Part shown: one piece after another, positions 23,549 through 32,279 of the stretch | Layout: each line of letters begins with the position of its first letter | How positions within the stretch are numbered: position 1 is the stretch's first letter | Origin: an uncultured Prevotellaceae bacterium | Lineage (GTDB): Bacteria; Bacteroidota; Bacteroidia; Bacteroidales; Bacteroidaceae | Assembly: GCA_900314715.1 (NCBI GenBank) | Contig: OMWI01000053.1 | Coordinates: forward strand, 1 to 34,025 | DNA: 34,025 nt | Reading direction: 5' to 3' | The notes under the pieces: model-generated | What the model was told of the DNA's origin: nothing | The model's input: the letters and a program-made list of their open reading frames with translations, nothing else | Databases searched by the model: none | Translations under genes and position numbers: made by a program

Positions 23549-24775
23549 ATGCCAAAGAAAGTTTGTAGCTTTTGTGGAAGAAGTGACCATGATGTAAAGT
23601 TGTTGATCTCTGGACTTAGTGGGTTTATTTGCGAGAGTTGTGCCGAACAAGCATACGAAATTGTCAAGTCTTCCGGTATTAATGATGTTTCGAACGGTGG
23701 ACGTAACGGACAATTCAAGATGAAGAAAATCCCGAAGCCGATGGAAATCAAGGAACACCTTGACCAATATGTAATAGGTCAAGATGAGGCTAAGAAGTTC
23801 CTTTCGGTTGCCGTCTACAATCACTATAAGAGATTACAACAACAGCGTGATGACAATGGTGTTGAGATAGAGAAGAGCAACATCATCATGGTTGGTAGCA
23901 CGGGTACGGGAAAGACATTGCTTGCACGTACCATTGCAAAGATGCTTGACGTGCCTTTCACTATCGTTGATGCTACCGTATTCACGGAAGCTGGTTACGT
24001 TGGAGAGGACGTGGAGAGCATTCTTTCACGATTGTTGCAAGTGGCTGACTACGACTTGGAAGCCGCTCAACGCGGAATCGTGTTCATCGATGAGATAGAC
24101 AAGATAGCCCGAAAGAGTGATAATCCTTCCATTACACGAGACGTAAGTGGCGAAGGAGTACAACAAGGATTGTTGAAGTTGCTGGAGGGAACGATGGTCA
24201 ATGTTCCGCCAAAGGGAGGAAGAAAGCACCCAGATCAAGACTACATTCATGTAAACACGCGCAACATCTTGTTTATTTGCGGTGGAGCATTCGACGGAAT
24301 AGAACGAAAGATTGCACAACGAATGAATACTCATGTTGTGGGATATAACTCGGTGAGAAACCTTCGTCAGATTGATAAGAATAACTTGATGCAATATATC
24401 CTGCCGCAAGACTTGAAGTCGTTTGGGTTAATTCCTGAGATTATCGGACGATTGCCAGTGCTTACGTATTTGAATCCCCTTGATAGGGAAGCATTGCGCA
24501 GGATTCTCGTTGAACCAAAGAATTCCATCATCAAACAATATGAGAAATTATTTGCAATGGATGGAATTACCTTGAAATTCTCCGAAGACGCGCTTAACTA
24601 CGTGGTAGACAAAGCTGTGGAATACAAGCTTGGTGCCCGTGGCTTGCGCTCTATCGTTGAGTCGATGATGATAGATGCTATGTTTGAAATACCTTCGAAG
24701 AGGGTGAAGACGTTTGAAGTAACCCTTGATTATGCTGAGAAACAACTCAATAAAACCAATCTACAATCTGCTTAA
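23549..24775 (+). CDS. clpX: ClpX unfoldase ATPase
   Basis: 408 aa from the ATG at 23549 ([10 protein letters not shown]). The N-terminal zinc-binding domain has CSFC and CESC pairs. Walker A GSTGTGKT, Walker B IVFIDEID, and the ClpX-type sensor and C-terminal regions follow. The ClpP-binding IGF loop position reads VVGYNS, a conservative VGY variant. ClpX unfolds tagged substrates into ClpP. An upstream ATG at 23498 lies inside clpP and is rejected because the family begins at the zinc finger. Confidence 0.95.
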   Translation: MPKKVCSFCGRSDHDVKLLISGLSGFICESCAEQAYEIVKSSGINDVSNGGRNGQFKMKKIPKPMEIKEHLDQYVIGQDEAKKFLSVAVYNHYKRLQQQRDDNGVEIEKSNIIMVGSTGTGKTLLARTIAKMLDVPFTIVDATVFTEAGYVGEDVESILSRLLQVADYDLEAAQRGIVFIDEIDKIARKSDNPSITRDVSGEGVQQGLLKLLEGTMVNVPPKGGRKHPDQDYIHVNTRNILFICGGAFDGIERKIAQRMNTHVVGYNSVRNLRQIDKNNLMQYILPQDLKSFGLIPEIIGRLPVLTYLNPLDREALRRILVEPKNSIIKQYEKLFAMDGITLKFSEDALNYVVDKAVEYKLGARGLRSIVESMMIDAMFEIPSKRVKTFEVTLDYAEKQLNKTNLQSA

Positions 24776-24817
24776 TTCTATAGATTACCTGAATTCTACA
24801 CCTAACAATTCTACGAC

Positions 24818-26998
24818 ATGCCAAAAAAAGATTATAATCTTATAGCGAATCTCAAGCATTATTTCGGATTTGATTCGTTCAAAGGAGACCAAGAGGCCAT
24901 TATCAATAATCTCTTGGACGGCAATGATACTTTTGTGCTTATGCCCACAGGTGGAGGAAAGAGCATGTGCTATCAATTGCCGTCGCTTATCATGGAAGGC
25001 ACGGCCATCGTTATATCCCCATTGATTGCGTTGATGAAAAACCAAGTTGACGTGGTGAATGGAATCAGTGAAAACGAAGGTGTCGCACATTACTTGAACT
25101 CGTCGCTCAACAAGGCAGCGATACAACAAGTGATAGATGACGTGCGTGTCGGTAAGACCAAGTTGTTGTATGTTGCACCTGAGTCATTGAATAAAGAGGA
25201 GACGGTGGCTTTTCTCAAGGAAGTGAAAATCTCGTTCTATGCCATCGACGAGGCTCATTGTATTTCGGAATGGGGACATGATTTCCGTCCTGAATACCGC
25301 AATATCAGACCTACCATCAATAAGATTGGCGTTGCTCCTGTTATTGCATTGACGGCTACGGCAACGGATAAGGTGCGTTCAGACATCAAGAAGAGTTTGG
25401 GAATTGTAGATGCGTTGGAATTCAAGAGTTCATTTAATCGTCCTAACTTGTATTATGAGGTTCGTCCCAAGACCAAGGAGATAGATAAGCAAATCATTAA
25501 GTTCATCAAGCAACATGCAGGAAAGAGCGGTATTGTTTATTGTCTTTCCCGAAAGAAAGTAGAAGAATTGGCTGCCGTATTGCAAGCCAACGACATCAAG
25601 GCTGCCGCTTATCATGCCGGATTGGATTCTGCCACTCGTTCGCAAACGCAAGATGAGTTCTTGATGGAGAACATAGATATCATTGTGGCTACTATTGCTT
25701 TTGGTATGGGTATTGATAAACCCGATGTGAGATTCGTTATCCATTATGATATTCCCAAGAGCCTTGAAGGTTATTACCAAGAGACAGGTAGAGCAGGGCG
25801 TGATGGAGGCGAAGGTATCTGCTTGGCATTCTACGCATATAAGGACTTGCAGAAATTGGAGAAATTCATGGAGGGCAAGCCTGTTGCTGAACAAGACATA
25901 GGAAGACAATTATTGCAAGAAACGGCTGCATACGCAGAGTCGTCGGTTTGTCGTCGTAAGATGTTGTTACATTACTTTGGCGAGGAATATAAGGAACCCA
26001 ATTGTCATAATTGTGATAATTGCTTGCACCCGAAGGAAAAGCACGAAGCTATGAATTTATTATTAATTGTGCTTCATGCCATTATTGCCATTAAGGAAAA
26101 CTTTAGGCAAGACTATGTGGTTGACTTCATTAAGGGTAGGGCAACTGATGACATTACTTCCCACAAGCATCATCAATTAGAAGAGTTTGGTTCTGGCGAA
26201 GATGAGAATCCCAAATTGTGGAATCCCGTGATTCGTCAGGCTCTCATTGCTGGTTACATCAAGAAAGATGTGGAAAACTATGGATTGTTGAAAGTCACCG
26301 CTGCAGGTAAGCGATACATCAAGAATCCGAAGTCATTCATGATAGTGGAAGACACCGAGTTTAAGGAAGACGGTGATGATGATGGTGCAGAGGCAGTAGG
26401 TGCTGCTCTCGACCCCACGCTTTATGCCATGTTAAAAGATTTGCGCAAGCAAATGGCACGTAAGTTGGAAGTTCCGCCATACGTAATATTCCAAGATGTT
26501 TCATTGGAACAAATGGCCACCATGTATCCCATTAACCTCCAAGAATTGCAAAACATTCAAGGAGTGGGTGCAGGAAAAGCAAAGCGTTATGGTAAGGAAT
26601 TCTGTGAGTTGATTGAAAAGCATTGCAAGGAAAATGGCATTGAACGTCCAGAGGAATTACGTGTAAGAACCGTTGCTAAGAAGTCGATGTTGAAAGTGAA
26701 AATAATTCAAAATATCGACCGTCAAGTAGCTCTTGATGATATCGCCCTTGCACAGGGATTGGAGTTCGAAGAGTTATTAAGCGAGGTGGAAGCCATTGTT
26801 TATAGTGGTACGAAATTGAACATCGACTATTTCTTGGAAGAAGTGATGGATGATGATCATGTAGATGATATCTATGATTATTTCCGCGAAAGCGAAACAG
26901 ATGACTTACAAGTTGCCATGAAAGAACTTGGTAACGAATACGATGAGAATGAGATTCGATTGGTAAGAATTAAGTTCTTCTCTGAAATGGCCAATTAA
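24818..26998 (+). CDS. recQ: ATP-dependent DNA helicase RecQ
   Basis: 726 aa. Helicase motifs: MPTGGGKSMCYQLP (motif I), DEAHCISEWGHDFRP (motif II and the RecQ aromatic loop), then GIVYCLSRKKVEEL and QETGRAGRDG (motif VI). Cysteines for the zinc site follow (SVCRRKM and NCHNCDNCLHP), then the RQC winged helix and an HRDC domain (about 540-610). A further C-terminal helical segment (about 635-726) resembles an HTH_40-like addition found in larger RecQ forms. RecQ unwinds 3'-tailed DNA in recombination and repair. It is 42 bases after clpX. Confidence 0.94.
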   Translation: MPKKDYNLIANLKHYFGFDSFKGDQEAIINNLLDGNDTFVLMPTGGGKSMCYQLPSLIMEGTAIVISPLIALMKNQVDVVNGISENEGVAHYLNSSLNKAAIQQVIDDVRVGKTKLLYVAPESLNKEETVAFLKEVKISFYAIDEAHCISEWGHDFRPEYRNIRPTINKIGVAPVIALTATATDKVRSDIKKSLGIVDALEFKSSFNRPNLYYEVRPKTKEIDKQIIKFIKQHAGKSGIVYCLSRKKVEELAAVLQANDIKAAAYHAGLDSATRSQTQDEFLMENIDIIVATIAFGMGIDKPDVRFVIHYDIPKSLEGYYQETGRAGRDGGEGICLAFYAYKDLQKLEKFMEGKPVAEQDIGRQLLQETAAYAESSVCRRKMLLHYFGEEYKEPNCHNCDNCLHPKEKHEAMNLLLIVLHAIIAIKENFRQDYVVDFIKGRATDDITSHKHHQLEEFGSGEDENPKLWNPVIRQALIAGYIKKDVENYGLLKVTAAGKRYIKNPKSFMIVEDTEFKEDGDDDGAEAVGAALDPTLYAMLKDLRKQMARKLEVPPYVIFQDVSLEQMATMYPINLQELQNIQGVGAGKAKRYGKEFCELIEKHCKENGIERPEELRVRTVAKKSMLKVKIIQNIDRQVALDDIALAQGLEFEELLSEVEAIVYSGTKLNIDYFLEEVMDDDHVDDIYDYFRESETDDLQVAMKELGNEYDENEIRLVRIKFFSEMAN

Positions 26999-27034
26999 TT
27001 TTCTATTCAAGAACAATCTCAACAACAAAGTAAA

Positions 27035-27748
27035 ATGGGAAAGACAGACAGTAAAAGTTTTCAAATATACTTGGACAATATAGGCAACAAGAGTTTGTTA
27101 TCTGATGAACAAGAAAAGCAATTGGCAAAGCGTATCAAGGATGGAGACGAAAAGGCAATAGACCAATTGGTAAGTGCCAATCTGAGGTATGTTGTGACTT
27201 TAGCCAATCAATATGCAAGACAAGGTGTTTCCGTAGACGATCTCGTGAGTGAAGGAAACATCGGCTTGTTAAAAGCTGCAAGGAAATACGGCAATGCTTC
27301 TGACAAGAGATTCGTTTCTTTTGCCGCTCCGTATATTCGTGATTATATGGAACGTGCGATAGAACGCCAAACGGGATTGTTGCGTACGCCCATGACAGAG
27401 GCTGCAAAGATAGAACATTTGCGTTCTAAGATGATGTCAATGAGTGAACCAATTCCTGCAGGGAGCCAAAATAACTTTAGCTTGTTGAATGTATTGGAAG
27501 ACACTAACGCTTCCTCAGCGGACGAAAACGTTGAACGGGCAACCCTTTCTGATGAGTTAAAGGGCGTGATGTCTGTTCTCAATGAGCGTGAAAACCAAGT
27601 GTTGGTAGATTACTATGGTTTGCAAGGCGAAAGATTGACGATGGCGGAGATTGGCGAGAAGATGCAACTCAAGCGCGAAAGAGTGCGTCAAGTGAGAGAT
27701 ACGGCTCTTAGGAAACTCCACCGCGCTGCGCGCCAAGGTCGTACATAG
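27035..27748 (+). CDS. Sigma-70 family factor, shortened group-2-like
   Basis: 237 aa. Region 1.2 begins SFQIYLDNIGNKSLLSDEQEKQLAKRI, region 2 is recognisable (LVSANLRYVVTLANQYARQGVSVDDLVSEGNIGLLKAARKY), and region 4 has a complete HTH (LTMAEIGEKMQLKRERVRQVRDTALRKL). The -10-reading helix around 92-110 reads RFVSFAAPYIRDYMERAIE; primary sigma factors have two Trp there (WWIRQ). Region 3 is short. So it is not the usual RpoD of this phylum and may read another -7 sequence. It follows recQ by 36 bases, and its last 41 bases overlap the convergent gene. Confidence 0.82.
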   Translation: MGKTDSKSFQIYLDNIGNKSLLSDEQEKQLAKRIKDGDEKAIDQLVSANLRYVVTLANQYARQGVSVDDLVSEGNIGLLKAARKYGNASDKRFVSFAAPYIRDYMERAIERQTGLLRTPMTEAAKIEHLRSKMMSMSEPIPAGSQNNFSLLNVLEDTNASSADENVERATLSDELKGVMSVLNERENQVLVDYYGLQGERLTMAEIGEKMQLKRERVRQVRDTALRKLHRAARQGRT

Positions 27749-28217
27749 CATTCTGGAATTCCTTTTCGTAGGGCAGTTGCAACTTATCCATCATGTTGGG
27801 AAATACCATATTGAAACTGCAATAGTAATAGGCGATGAATTGATGGTAGTCAAATTCCATGTCGGGAAGGCTCTGTAGTACGTATGATTCCCTTCGATTC
27901 TCTCCGTTTTGCCATACGATTGCCATTTCCATCGCCAACATTCTTACTTGGTTGACATCCAAACGCTTTAGGTGGCGAATGGCGAAAAACATTTCTTTCG
28001 TTAGGATGCGCGAATCTATTTCGTAAGATACTTCATGAGCGATTGTTTCCGTATCGGGAACAATCGTTCTTTTCTCTTCTTGCAATTCAACGGATGGTTC
28101 GGGAATATCTTCTTGTTCCACTACGGGAGCAGGCATTTCATTCCCTGTCATTTCCTCATGTGAGAAAAGAAACATGGACAAGTCTTGGGTGTTTTTCTTT
28201 TTCTTCCTTTTCATCAT
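27708..28217 (-). CDS. Hypothetical protein, acidic/proline N-terminus
   Basis: 169 aa. A lysine-rich start (MMKRKKKKN) is followed by an acidic, Pro/Glu-rich low-complexity segment (about 20-60), then a helical domain (about 65-169; EMFFAIRHLKRLDVNQVRMLAMEMAIVW). No family recognised. It overlaps the stop of the upstream 62-aa gene by 4 bases, so the two are coupled. Its 3' end overlaps the end of the convergent sigma gene by 41 bases. Confidence 0.65.
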   Translation of the reverse strand: MMKRKKKKNTQDLSMFLFSHEEMTGNEMPAPVVEQEDIPEPSVELQEEKRTIVPDTETIAHEVSYEIDSRILTKEMFFAIRHLKRLDVNQVRMLAMEMAIVWQNGENRRESYVLQSLPDMEFDYHQFIAYYYCSFNMVFPNMMDKLQLPYEKEFQNAMYDLGAQRGGVS

Positions 28218-28402
28218 TCATCGTCGTTATCGCTCTTCTTGTTAGAGCCAAAGATCCAACTTAGAATACTTTTCCCAATCTTTCGTTCCAATCCTGCTTG
28301 TGTGGTAGGAATGCCTGTCTCTTTCGTGAACTTCCTTTTCATGGCAGACAATCCATATTCCTTTTTAATATACCACCACAAATCTTTCTTCTTTTTTGCC
28401 AT
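28214..28402 (-). CDS. Small basic hypothetical protein
   Basis: 62 aa, very basic at the N-terminus (MAKKKKDLWWYIKKEYGL) and acidic at the C-terminus (NKKSDNDDE). No family recognised. The middle (KETGIPTTQAGLERKIG) could form two short helices. It is led by a promoter with a perfect -7 element (28434-28441) and translationally coupled (4-base overlap) to the 169-aa gene. Its short length lowers certainty, but the promoter and coupling support it. Confidence 0.65.
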   Translation of the reverse strand: MAKKKKDLWWYIKKEYGLSAMKRKFTKETGIPTTQAGLERKIGKSILSWIFGSNKKSDNDDE

Positions 28403-28433
28403 TCGCGTAAGGTGTTATAGGTTTTTAGTTTTG

Positions 28434-28441
28434 CAAAGATA
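28434..28441 (-). promoter_or_regulatory. -7 element for the 62-aa/169-aa operon
   Basis: On the minus strand TATCTTTG matches TAnnTTTG. The ATG (28402) is about 32 bases downstream. No -33 element at standard spacing was found. It is divergent from the M48 protease promoter. Confidence 0.6.
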
Positions 28442-28480
28442 GTGATTTTTCAGTAAATGGGGAGATTTTGTTCAAATAAT

Positions 28481-28511
28481 TTTGAGATTTAATGAAATTA
28501 CTATATCTTTG
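28481..28511 (+). promoter_or_regulatory. Consensus promoter of the M48 protease gene
   Basis: TTTG (28481-28484), 19 bases, then TATCTTTG (28504-28511): an exact fit to the Bacteroidetes promoter TTTG-N19-TAnnTTTG. The ATG is at 28542, 30 bases beyond the -7 element. Confidence 0.8.
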
Positions 28512-28541
28512 CCAATAGGAAAATAACATAATGATAATCGT

Positions 28542-29447
28542 ATGAAAAGACTAAAGTTTTATTTATTGGGATTGATAACTGCGCTTATCGTATCCGCTTG
28601 TGGAACATCTCGTACTGTGCCCATCACAGGACGTAAACAGACGTTGATGGTTTCTGATGCAGAGGTGTTGAGCCTTAGTACTCAAGAGTATAACAAGTAT
28701 ATGCAGAGTGCCAAGAAGTCAACTAACGCTACCAATACCGCTATGGTGCAAAGGGTGGGGCAGAATCTTGCTAATGCCGTTACTACGTATTTGAGAAATA
28801 ACGGATTACAGGATGAAATCAGCCAATACAGTTGGGAGTTTAATCTGGTGCAAGACAATAATGTTAATGCATTCTGTATGCCTGGCGGTAAGATTGTGGT
28901 GTATGAGGGATTATTGCCCGTTACGCAAAACGAGGCTTCGCTTGCCATCGTACTTGGTCATGAGATAGCCCATGCTGTTGCCAAACACTCTGCTGAGCAG
29001 ATGTCTAAGCAGATACAACAACAATATGGCTTGCAAATCGGTACTGCAATAGCAGGCGCATTAGGTATGGGACAGAATACACAGAGTATCGCACAAATTA
29101 TTGCGCAAAAGGGTTTGCAGTTCCGTAACTTGGCATATTCACGTGAACATGAAACTGAAGCTGACCGTATGGGATTGATTTTTGCAGCTATGGCTGGATA
29201 TGACCCGAATGTTGCCGTGAACTTCTGGCAAAGAATGGCGGCAAGTTCTGGCAATAATACATCCGAGTTTTTTAGCGATCACCCATCTGATGCTACTCGT
29301 ATCAACAACATTCAGAAGCATTTCTTGCCAGAGGCGTTGAAGTATTACAATCCTCCAAAGACCGCGACGACAACTACGAAAAGCGCTACCAAGAAAACAA
29401 CAACCAAGAAAACAACGACAAAAAAGACGACTACCAAGAAGAAATAG
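28542..29447 (+). CDS. M48 family metalloprotease lipoprotein (LoiP/YggG-like)
   Basis: 301 aa. The lipoprotein signal (MKRLKFYLLGLITALIVSAC, Cys20) is followed by an M48 peptidase domain: HEIAH (His140, Glu141, His144) and Glu204 of HETEAD as the third zinc ligand. Such proteases (LoiP, BepA relatives) act in outer-membrane quality control. The C-terminus ends in an odd low-complexity tail of repeated KTTTK units (about 276-301) encoded by a DNA repeat at 29375-29445. The substrate is unknown. A strong terminator follows. Confidence 0.9.
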   Translation: MKRLKFYLLGLITALIVSACGTSRTVPITGRKQTLMVSDAEVLSLSTQEYNKYMQSAKKSTNATNTAMVQRVGQNLANAVTTYLRNNGLQDEISQYSWEFNLVQDNNVNAFCMPGGKIVVYEGLLPVTQNEASLAIVLGHEIAHAVAKHSAEQMSKQIQQQYGLQIGTAIAGALGMGQNTQSIAQIIAQKGLQFRNLAYSREHETEADRMGLIFAAMAGYDPNVAVNFWQRMAASSGNNTSEFFSDHPSDATRINNIQKHFLPEALKYYNPPKTATTTTKSATKKTTTKKTTTKKTTTKKK

Positions 29448-29508
29448 CCCTTCTTTCCCGTCTTTTTCCGTGTTTTGCAAATTTCTGCAAACTTACTTCA
29501 CAATTGAG

Positions 29509-29553
29509 AATTATTGCAAACCAAGTTTCTTGTTTGGTTTGCAATAATTTTTT
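29509..29553 (+). terminator. 16-bp hairpin with T-run after the M48 gene
   Basis: AATTATTGCAAACCAA (29509-29524) is the perfect complement of 29534-29549, with a 9-nt loop, followed by T to 29553. This is a typical intrinsic terminator. Its T-run runs into the -7 element of the next gene. Confidence 0.8.
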
Positions 29554-29560
29554 ATCTTTG
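29553..29560 (+). promoter_or_regulatory. -7 element abutting the terminator, upstream of the HTH-membrane gene
   Basis: TATCTTTG matches TAnnTTTG. TTTG at 29533-29536, in the terminator arm, is 16 bases upstream. The ATG at 29565 is only 4 bases downstream, so the transcript would be leaderless, or start at Met4 (29574) with a short leader. Confidence 0.6.
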
Positions 29561-29564
29561 CAAT

Positions 29565-30245
29565 ATGAATCAAATGTTTGACATACTCACCAGTCGAGAG
29601 CTGTTCTTGCTCATCATGGCAAGTGTCACGTATGTGGTGCTTTTTATCGTTGCCGTGCAAAATAGCCGTAGGAAAATCCTCTTGTTACAAGAGCGATTGA
29701 ATAAGGTGCACGCAATGAAGGAAGAACAATTGGCGAATAGTAATCAAAATATTGAGCAAAACTTACAACGCATTGCCCAACTGGAATCTATCATACAGAA
29801 ATTGGGAAACGAAAACTCTATGTTGCGTTTGGAGTTGGAAGAGCAGAAAGCGCGTTTGGATTATGCCAATACAATAGCGATGATTGAGAACGAGAAACGT
29901 GAGCAAGCGGAGACAGTTATCTTTGGTAGCGATGTGTATCTACGAATGAAATCGTTGTTAGCACAAGGGCGCAGTATGAACGACCATGATTTCGTGGAAT
30001 TGAATCAAGTGGTAAATTCTGTCTATACCAACTTCACCGAACGATTGTATAGCTTATGTAAGTTGAGCAATCATGAATTTCGCGTGTGTTTATTGGTGAA
30101 GGTAAGAGTGCAACCAAAGGACATCGCAACGCTAACGGCACATTCAAAGGAAGGCATTGCCACTACTCGTAGTAGATTATACCAAAAAGTATTCGGCAAG
30201 AAAGGTTCTTCGAAAGAATGGGATGATTTCGTACTTTCGCTTTGA
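29565..30245 (+). CDS. Membrane protein with coiled coil and C-terminal HTH
   Basis: 226 aa. One N-terminal membrane helix (about 13-31) is followed by a long coiled coil (about 45-105, heptad-rich LQRIAQLESIIQKLG) and a C-terminal helical domain (about 160-215: KLSNHEFRVCLLVKVRVQPKDIATLTAHSKEGIATTRSRLYQKV) resembling a LuxR-like DNA-binding domain. This layout recurs in Bacteroidetes. It could be a membrane-tethered regulator. It precedes the nfeD-like gene by about 25 bases, so it may lead that operon. Confidence 0.75.
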   Translation: MNQMFDILTSRELFLLIMASVTYVVLFIVAVQNSRRKILLLQERLNKVHAMKEEQLANSNQNIEQNLQRIAQLESIIQKLGNENSMLRLELEEQKARLDYANTIAMIENEKREQAETVIFGSDVYLRMKSLLAQGRSMNDHDFVELNQVVNSVYTNFTERLYSLCKLSNHEFRVCLLVKVRVQPKDIATLTAHSKEGIATTRSRLYQKVFGKKGSSKEWDDFVLSL

Positions 30246-30270
30246 GAGATTATACACATTATTTATATAT

Positions 30271-30732
30271 ATGACTATGATTGATTTCTTATCACAACAT
30301 TTATGGCAAATGTGGGCGGTGATAGCCGTTCTTTGCTTGATCTTGGAATTAACGGCAGGCGATTTTTTTATCATCTGCTTTTCCATTGGTGCTGTGTTTG
30401 CTGCCGCATGTGCCGCTATGGGTGGCAACTTCTATTGGCAAATGATCGTGTTTGCGGCACTTACCTTGGTTAGCTTGTTCCTTGTTCGTCCGTTTGCCTT
30501 GCGTTATTTGCATCGCAACGAGGAGCATCGTGTCAGCAATGCCGACGCGTTGATTGGCAGAAAGGGACGCGTGGTAGAAACCATTGAGAAAGGTGGTTTT
30601 GGCAGAGTTGCCATTGATGGCGACGTTTGGAAGGCCGTTGCTATCAATGATGATAAAATCCCAGAGGGAACTTCTGTTCGTGTCGTGAATCGCGAGAGTA
30701 TTATTATTACCGTAGAAATTATTAACAATTAA
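30271..30732 (+). CDS. NfeD-like membrane protein
   Basis: 153 aa from ATG 30271 (Met at 30277 is an alternative). Three membrane segments (about 12-28, 30-50 and 54-75) are followed by an OB-fold domain (about 88-153: IGRKGRVVETIEKGGFGRVAIDGDVWKAVA). NfeD short forms pair with stomatin-like SPFH proteins, as here, 12 bases upstream of the SPFH gene. The protease-containing long form is absent. The role is membrane organisation or quality control. Confidence 0.88.
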   Translation: MTMIDFLSQHLWQMWAVIAVLCLILELTAGDFFIICFSIGAVFAAACAAMGGNFYWQMIVFAALTLVSLFLVRPFALRYLHRNEEHRVSNADALIGRKGRVVETIEKGGFGRVAIDGDVWKAVAINDDKIPEGTSVRVVNRESIIITVEIINN

Positions 30733-30743
30733 ATACTTAGATT

Positions 30744-31697
30744 ATGGATATTATGAGTTATGTGTTGATAGCTATCATCGTACTTGTAGCTATCTTCGTG
30801 AAAATGGCATTGGTGATTATACCACAGTCTGAAACAAAGATTATTGAGCGCTTAGGGCGTTATTATGCTACGTTGAAACCTGGTATTAACATCATTATTC
30901 CTTTCATCGACCGTGCCAAGGCGATTGTTACCATGCAACATGGTCGCTATGTTTACACCAATACGATTGACTTGCGTGAGCAGGTGTTTGACTTTGCTCG
31001 TCAAAACGTTATTACGAAAGACAATATCCAGATGGAAATCAATGCTTTGTTGTATTTCCAAATCATGGATCCTTTCAAGGCTGTGTATGAAATCAACAAC
31101 TTGCCAAACGCTATTGAGAAATTAACTCAAACAACGTTACGTAATATCATTGGTGAATTGGAACTCGACCAAACGCTGACCAGTCGTGATACGATTAATA
31201 CCAAACTTCGTGCCGTTCTCGATGAGGCTACCGATAAGTGGGGTGTAAAGGTGAATCGCGTTGAGTTGCAAGACATTATTCCACCATCAAGCGTGTTGCA
31301 AGCCATGGAAAAGCAGATGCAAGCAGAACGTAACAAGCGTGCGACAATCCTTACGAGTGAAGGACAAAAGCAAGCCGCTATCTTGCAATCAGAAGGTGAA
31401 AAGACTTCTACCATTAACCGTGCTGAGGCTGCCAAGCAACAAGAAATACTTCATGCGGAAGGTGAGGCGCAAGCTCGCATTCGTAAGGCAGAAGCAGAAG
31501 CTATCGCCATTGAGAAGATTACTGAGGCTGTGGGTAAGTCAACCAATCCTGCTAACTATCTCTTAGCTCAAAAGTACATACAGATGATGGAACAATTGGC
31601 TGCTAACGACCAGACAAAGACCGTTTACTTGCCATTCGAGGCAACCAATATGTTGGGTAGTATTGCTGGCATCAAGGAGTTGTTTAATGAGAAATGA
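30744..31697 (+). CDS. qmcA: SPFH/stomatin-like protein (QmcA type)
   Basis: 317 aa. An N-terminal membrane segment (about 5-24) is followed by an SPFH domain (about 25-200, with LGRYYATLKPGINIIIPFIDR) and a charged coiled-coil rich in Ala/Glu/Gln (about 200-270, EGEKTSTINRAEAAKQQEI). It belongs to the stomatin-like/QmcA group, which assembles into ring-shaped membrane scaffolds around other membrane proteases. It is coupled with the NfeD partner upstream and overlaps the following lipoprotein gene by 4 bases (ATGA). Confidence 0.92.
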   Translation: MDIMSYVLIAIIVLVAIFVKMALVIIPQSETKIIERLGRYYATLKPGINIIIPFIDRAKAIVTMQHGRYVYTNTIDLREQVFDFARQNVITKDNIQMEINALLYFQIMDPFKAVYEINNLPNAIEKLTQTTLRNIIGELELDQTLTSRDTINTKLRAVLDEATDKWGVKVNRVELQDIIPPSSVLQAMEKQMQAERNKRATILTSEGQKQAAILQSEGEKTSTINRAEAAKQQEILHAEGEAQARIRKAEAEAIAIEKITEAVGKSTNPANYLLAQKYIQMMEQLAANDQTKTVYLPFEATNMLGSIAGIKELFNEK

Positions 31698-32173
31698 AGA
31701 TGATACGTTTGGCTTATAGACTCTTTCTTTTCTTTGTCGTTTCATTGACGATGGTATCATGCTCCGAGAATTATTCACGTGGTGAGAAAGTGGGTACGGT
31801 TATCGAGTTTGCACAATCGGGATTGATTTGGGATTCGTGGGACGGACGGCTTAACCTTACTCAAACGGGTATGAATACGGCTGGCGAACCGTTTACTTTC
31901 TCACTTGATAACGACCGTGATGATCAACAACCTTTGGTAGACTTGCTTTATCAAGCACAAATCGAAGGATGGAAGATTAAGATTAAGTACCATAAGGTGA
32001 TGGGATGGAACTGGTTTGGCAATCGCGGACGTTCAGACTACTTCGTAGATGAAGTTACGGTGTTAGACAAGGATTTCGCCAACCCCCTTCGCAATGTAAA
32101 GGGAGGTCGTGAAGGACATATTATCGACACCGTCTATGTGGTGATAGACAAGTCGGAATTGTTCAAAAAATAG
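31694..32173 (+). CDS. Small lipoprotein downstream of SPFH
   Basis: 159 aa. A lipoprotein signal (MKMIRLAYRLFLFFVVSLTM with a lipobox MVSC) precedes a beta-rich domain beginning SRGEKVGTVIEFAQSGLIWDSWDG. This looks like a small family with a SxGxxVGxIxxFxxxGLIW motif found near other envelope genes; its function is unknown. The 4-base overlap with the SPFH gene indicates translational coupling. Confidence 0.7.
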   Translation: MKMIRLAYRLFLFFVVSLTMVSCSENYSRGEKVGTVIEFAQSGLIWDSWDGRLNLTQTGMNTAGEPFTFSLDNDRDDQQPLVDLLYQAQIEGWKIKIKYHKVMGWNWFGNRGRSDYFVDEVTVLDKDFANPLRNVKGGREGHIIDTVYVVIDKSELFKK

Positions 32174-32275
32174 TGGAGAGAAGTGAGAGGTGAGTAGTGA
32201 GAGATATGCTTAGAGTTATTGTGAAAGTGAAGTGAAAAGGTATTCTCTCGCTTCTCACCTCTCACCTCTTACCTC
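32174..32275. repeat. GTGAGAGG-type purine repeats with a 12-bp inverted pair
   Basis: GTGAGAGGTGAG (32183-32194) and its complement (32254-32265) form a dyad centred at 32224, with further GTGAG and CTCAC words around. It fills the gap between the convergent lipoprotein and aldo/keto reductase genes, possibly as a two-way terminator. The loop (32195-32253) has no obvious second stem. Confidence 0.5.
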
Positions 32276-32279
32276 TATA

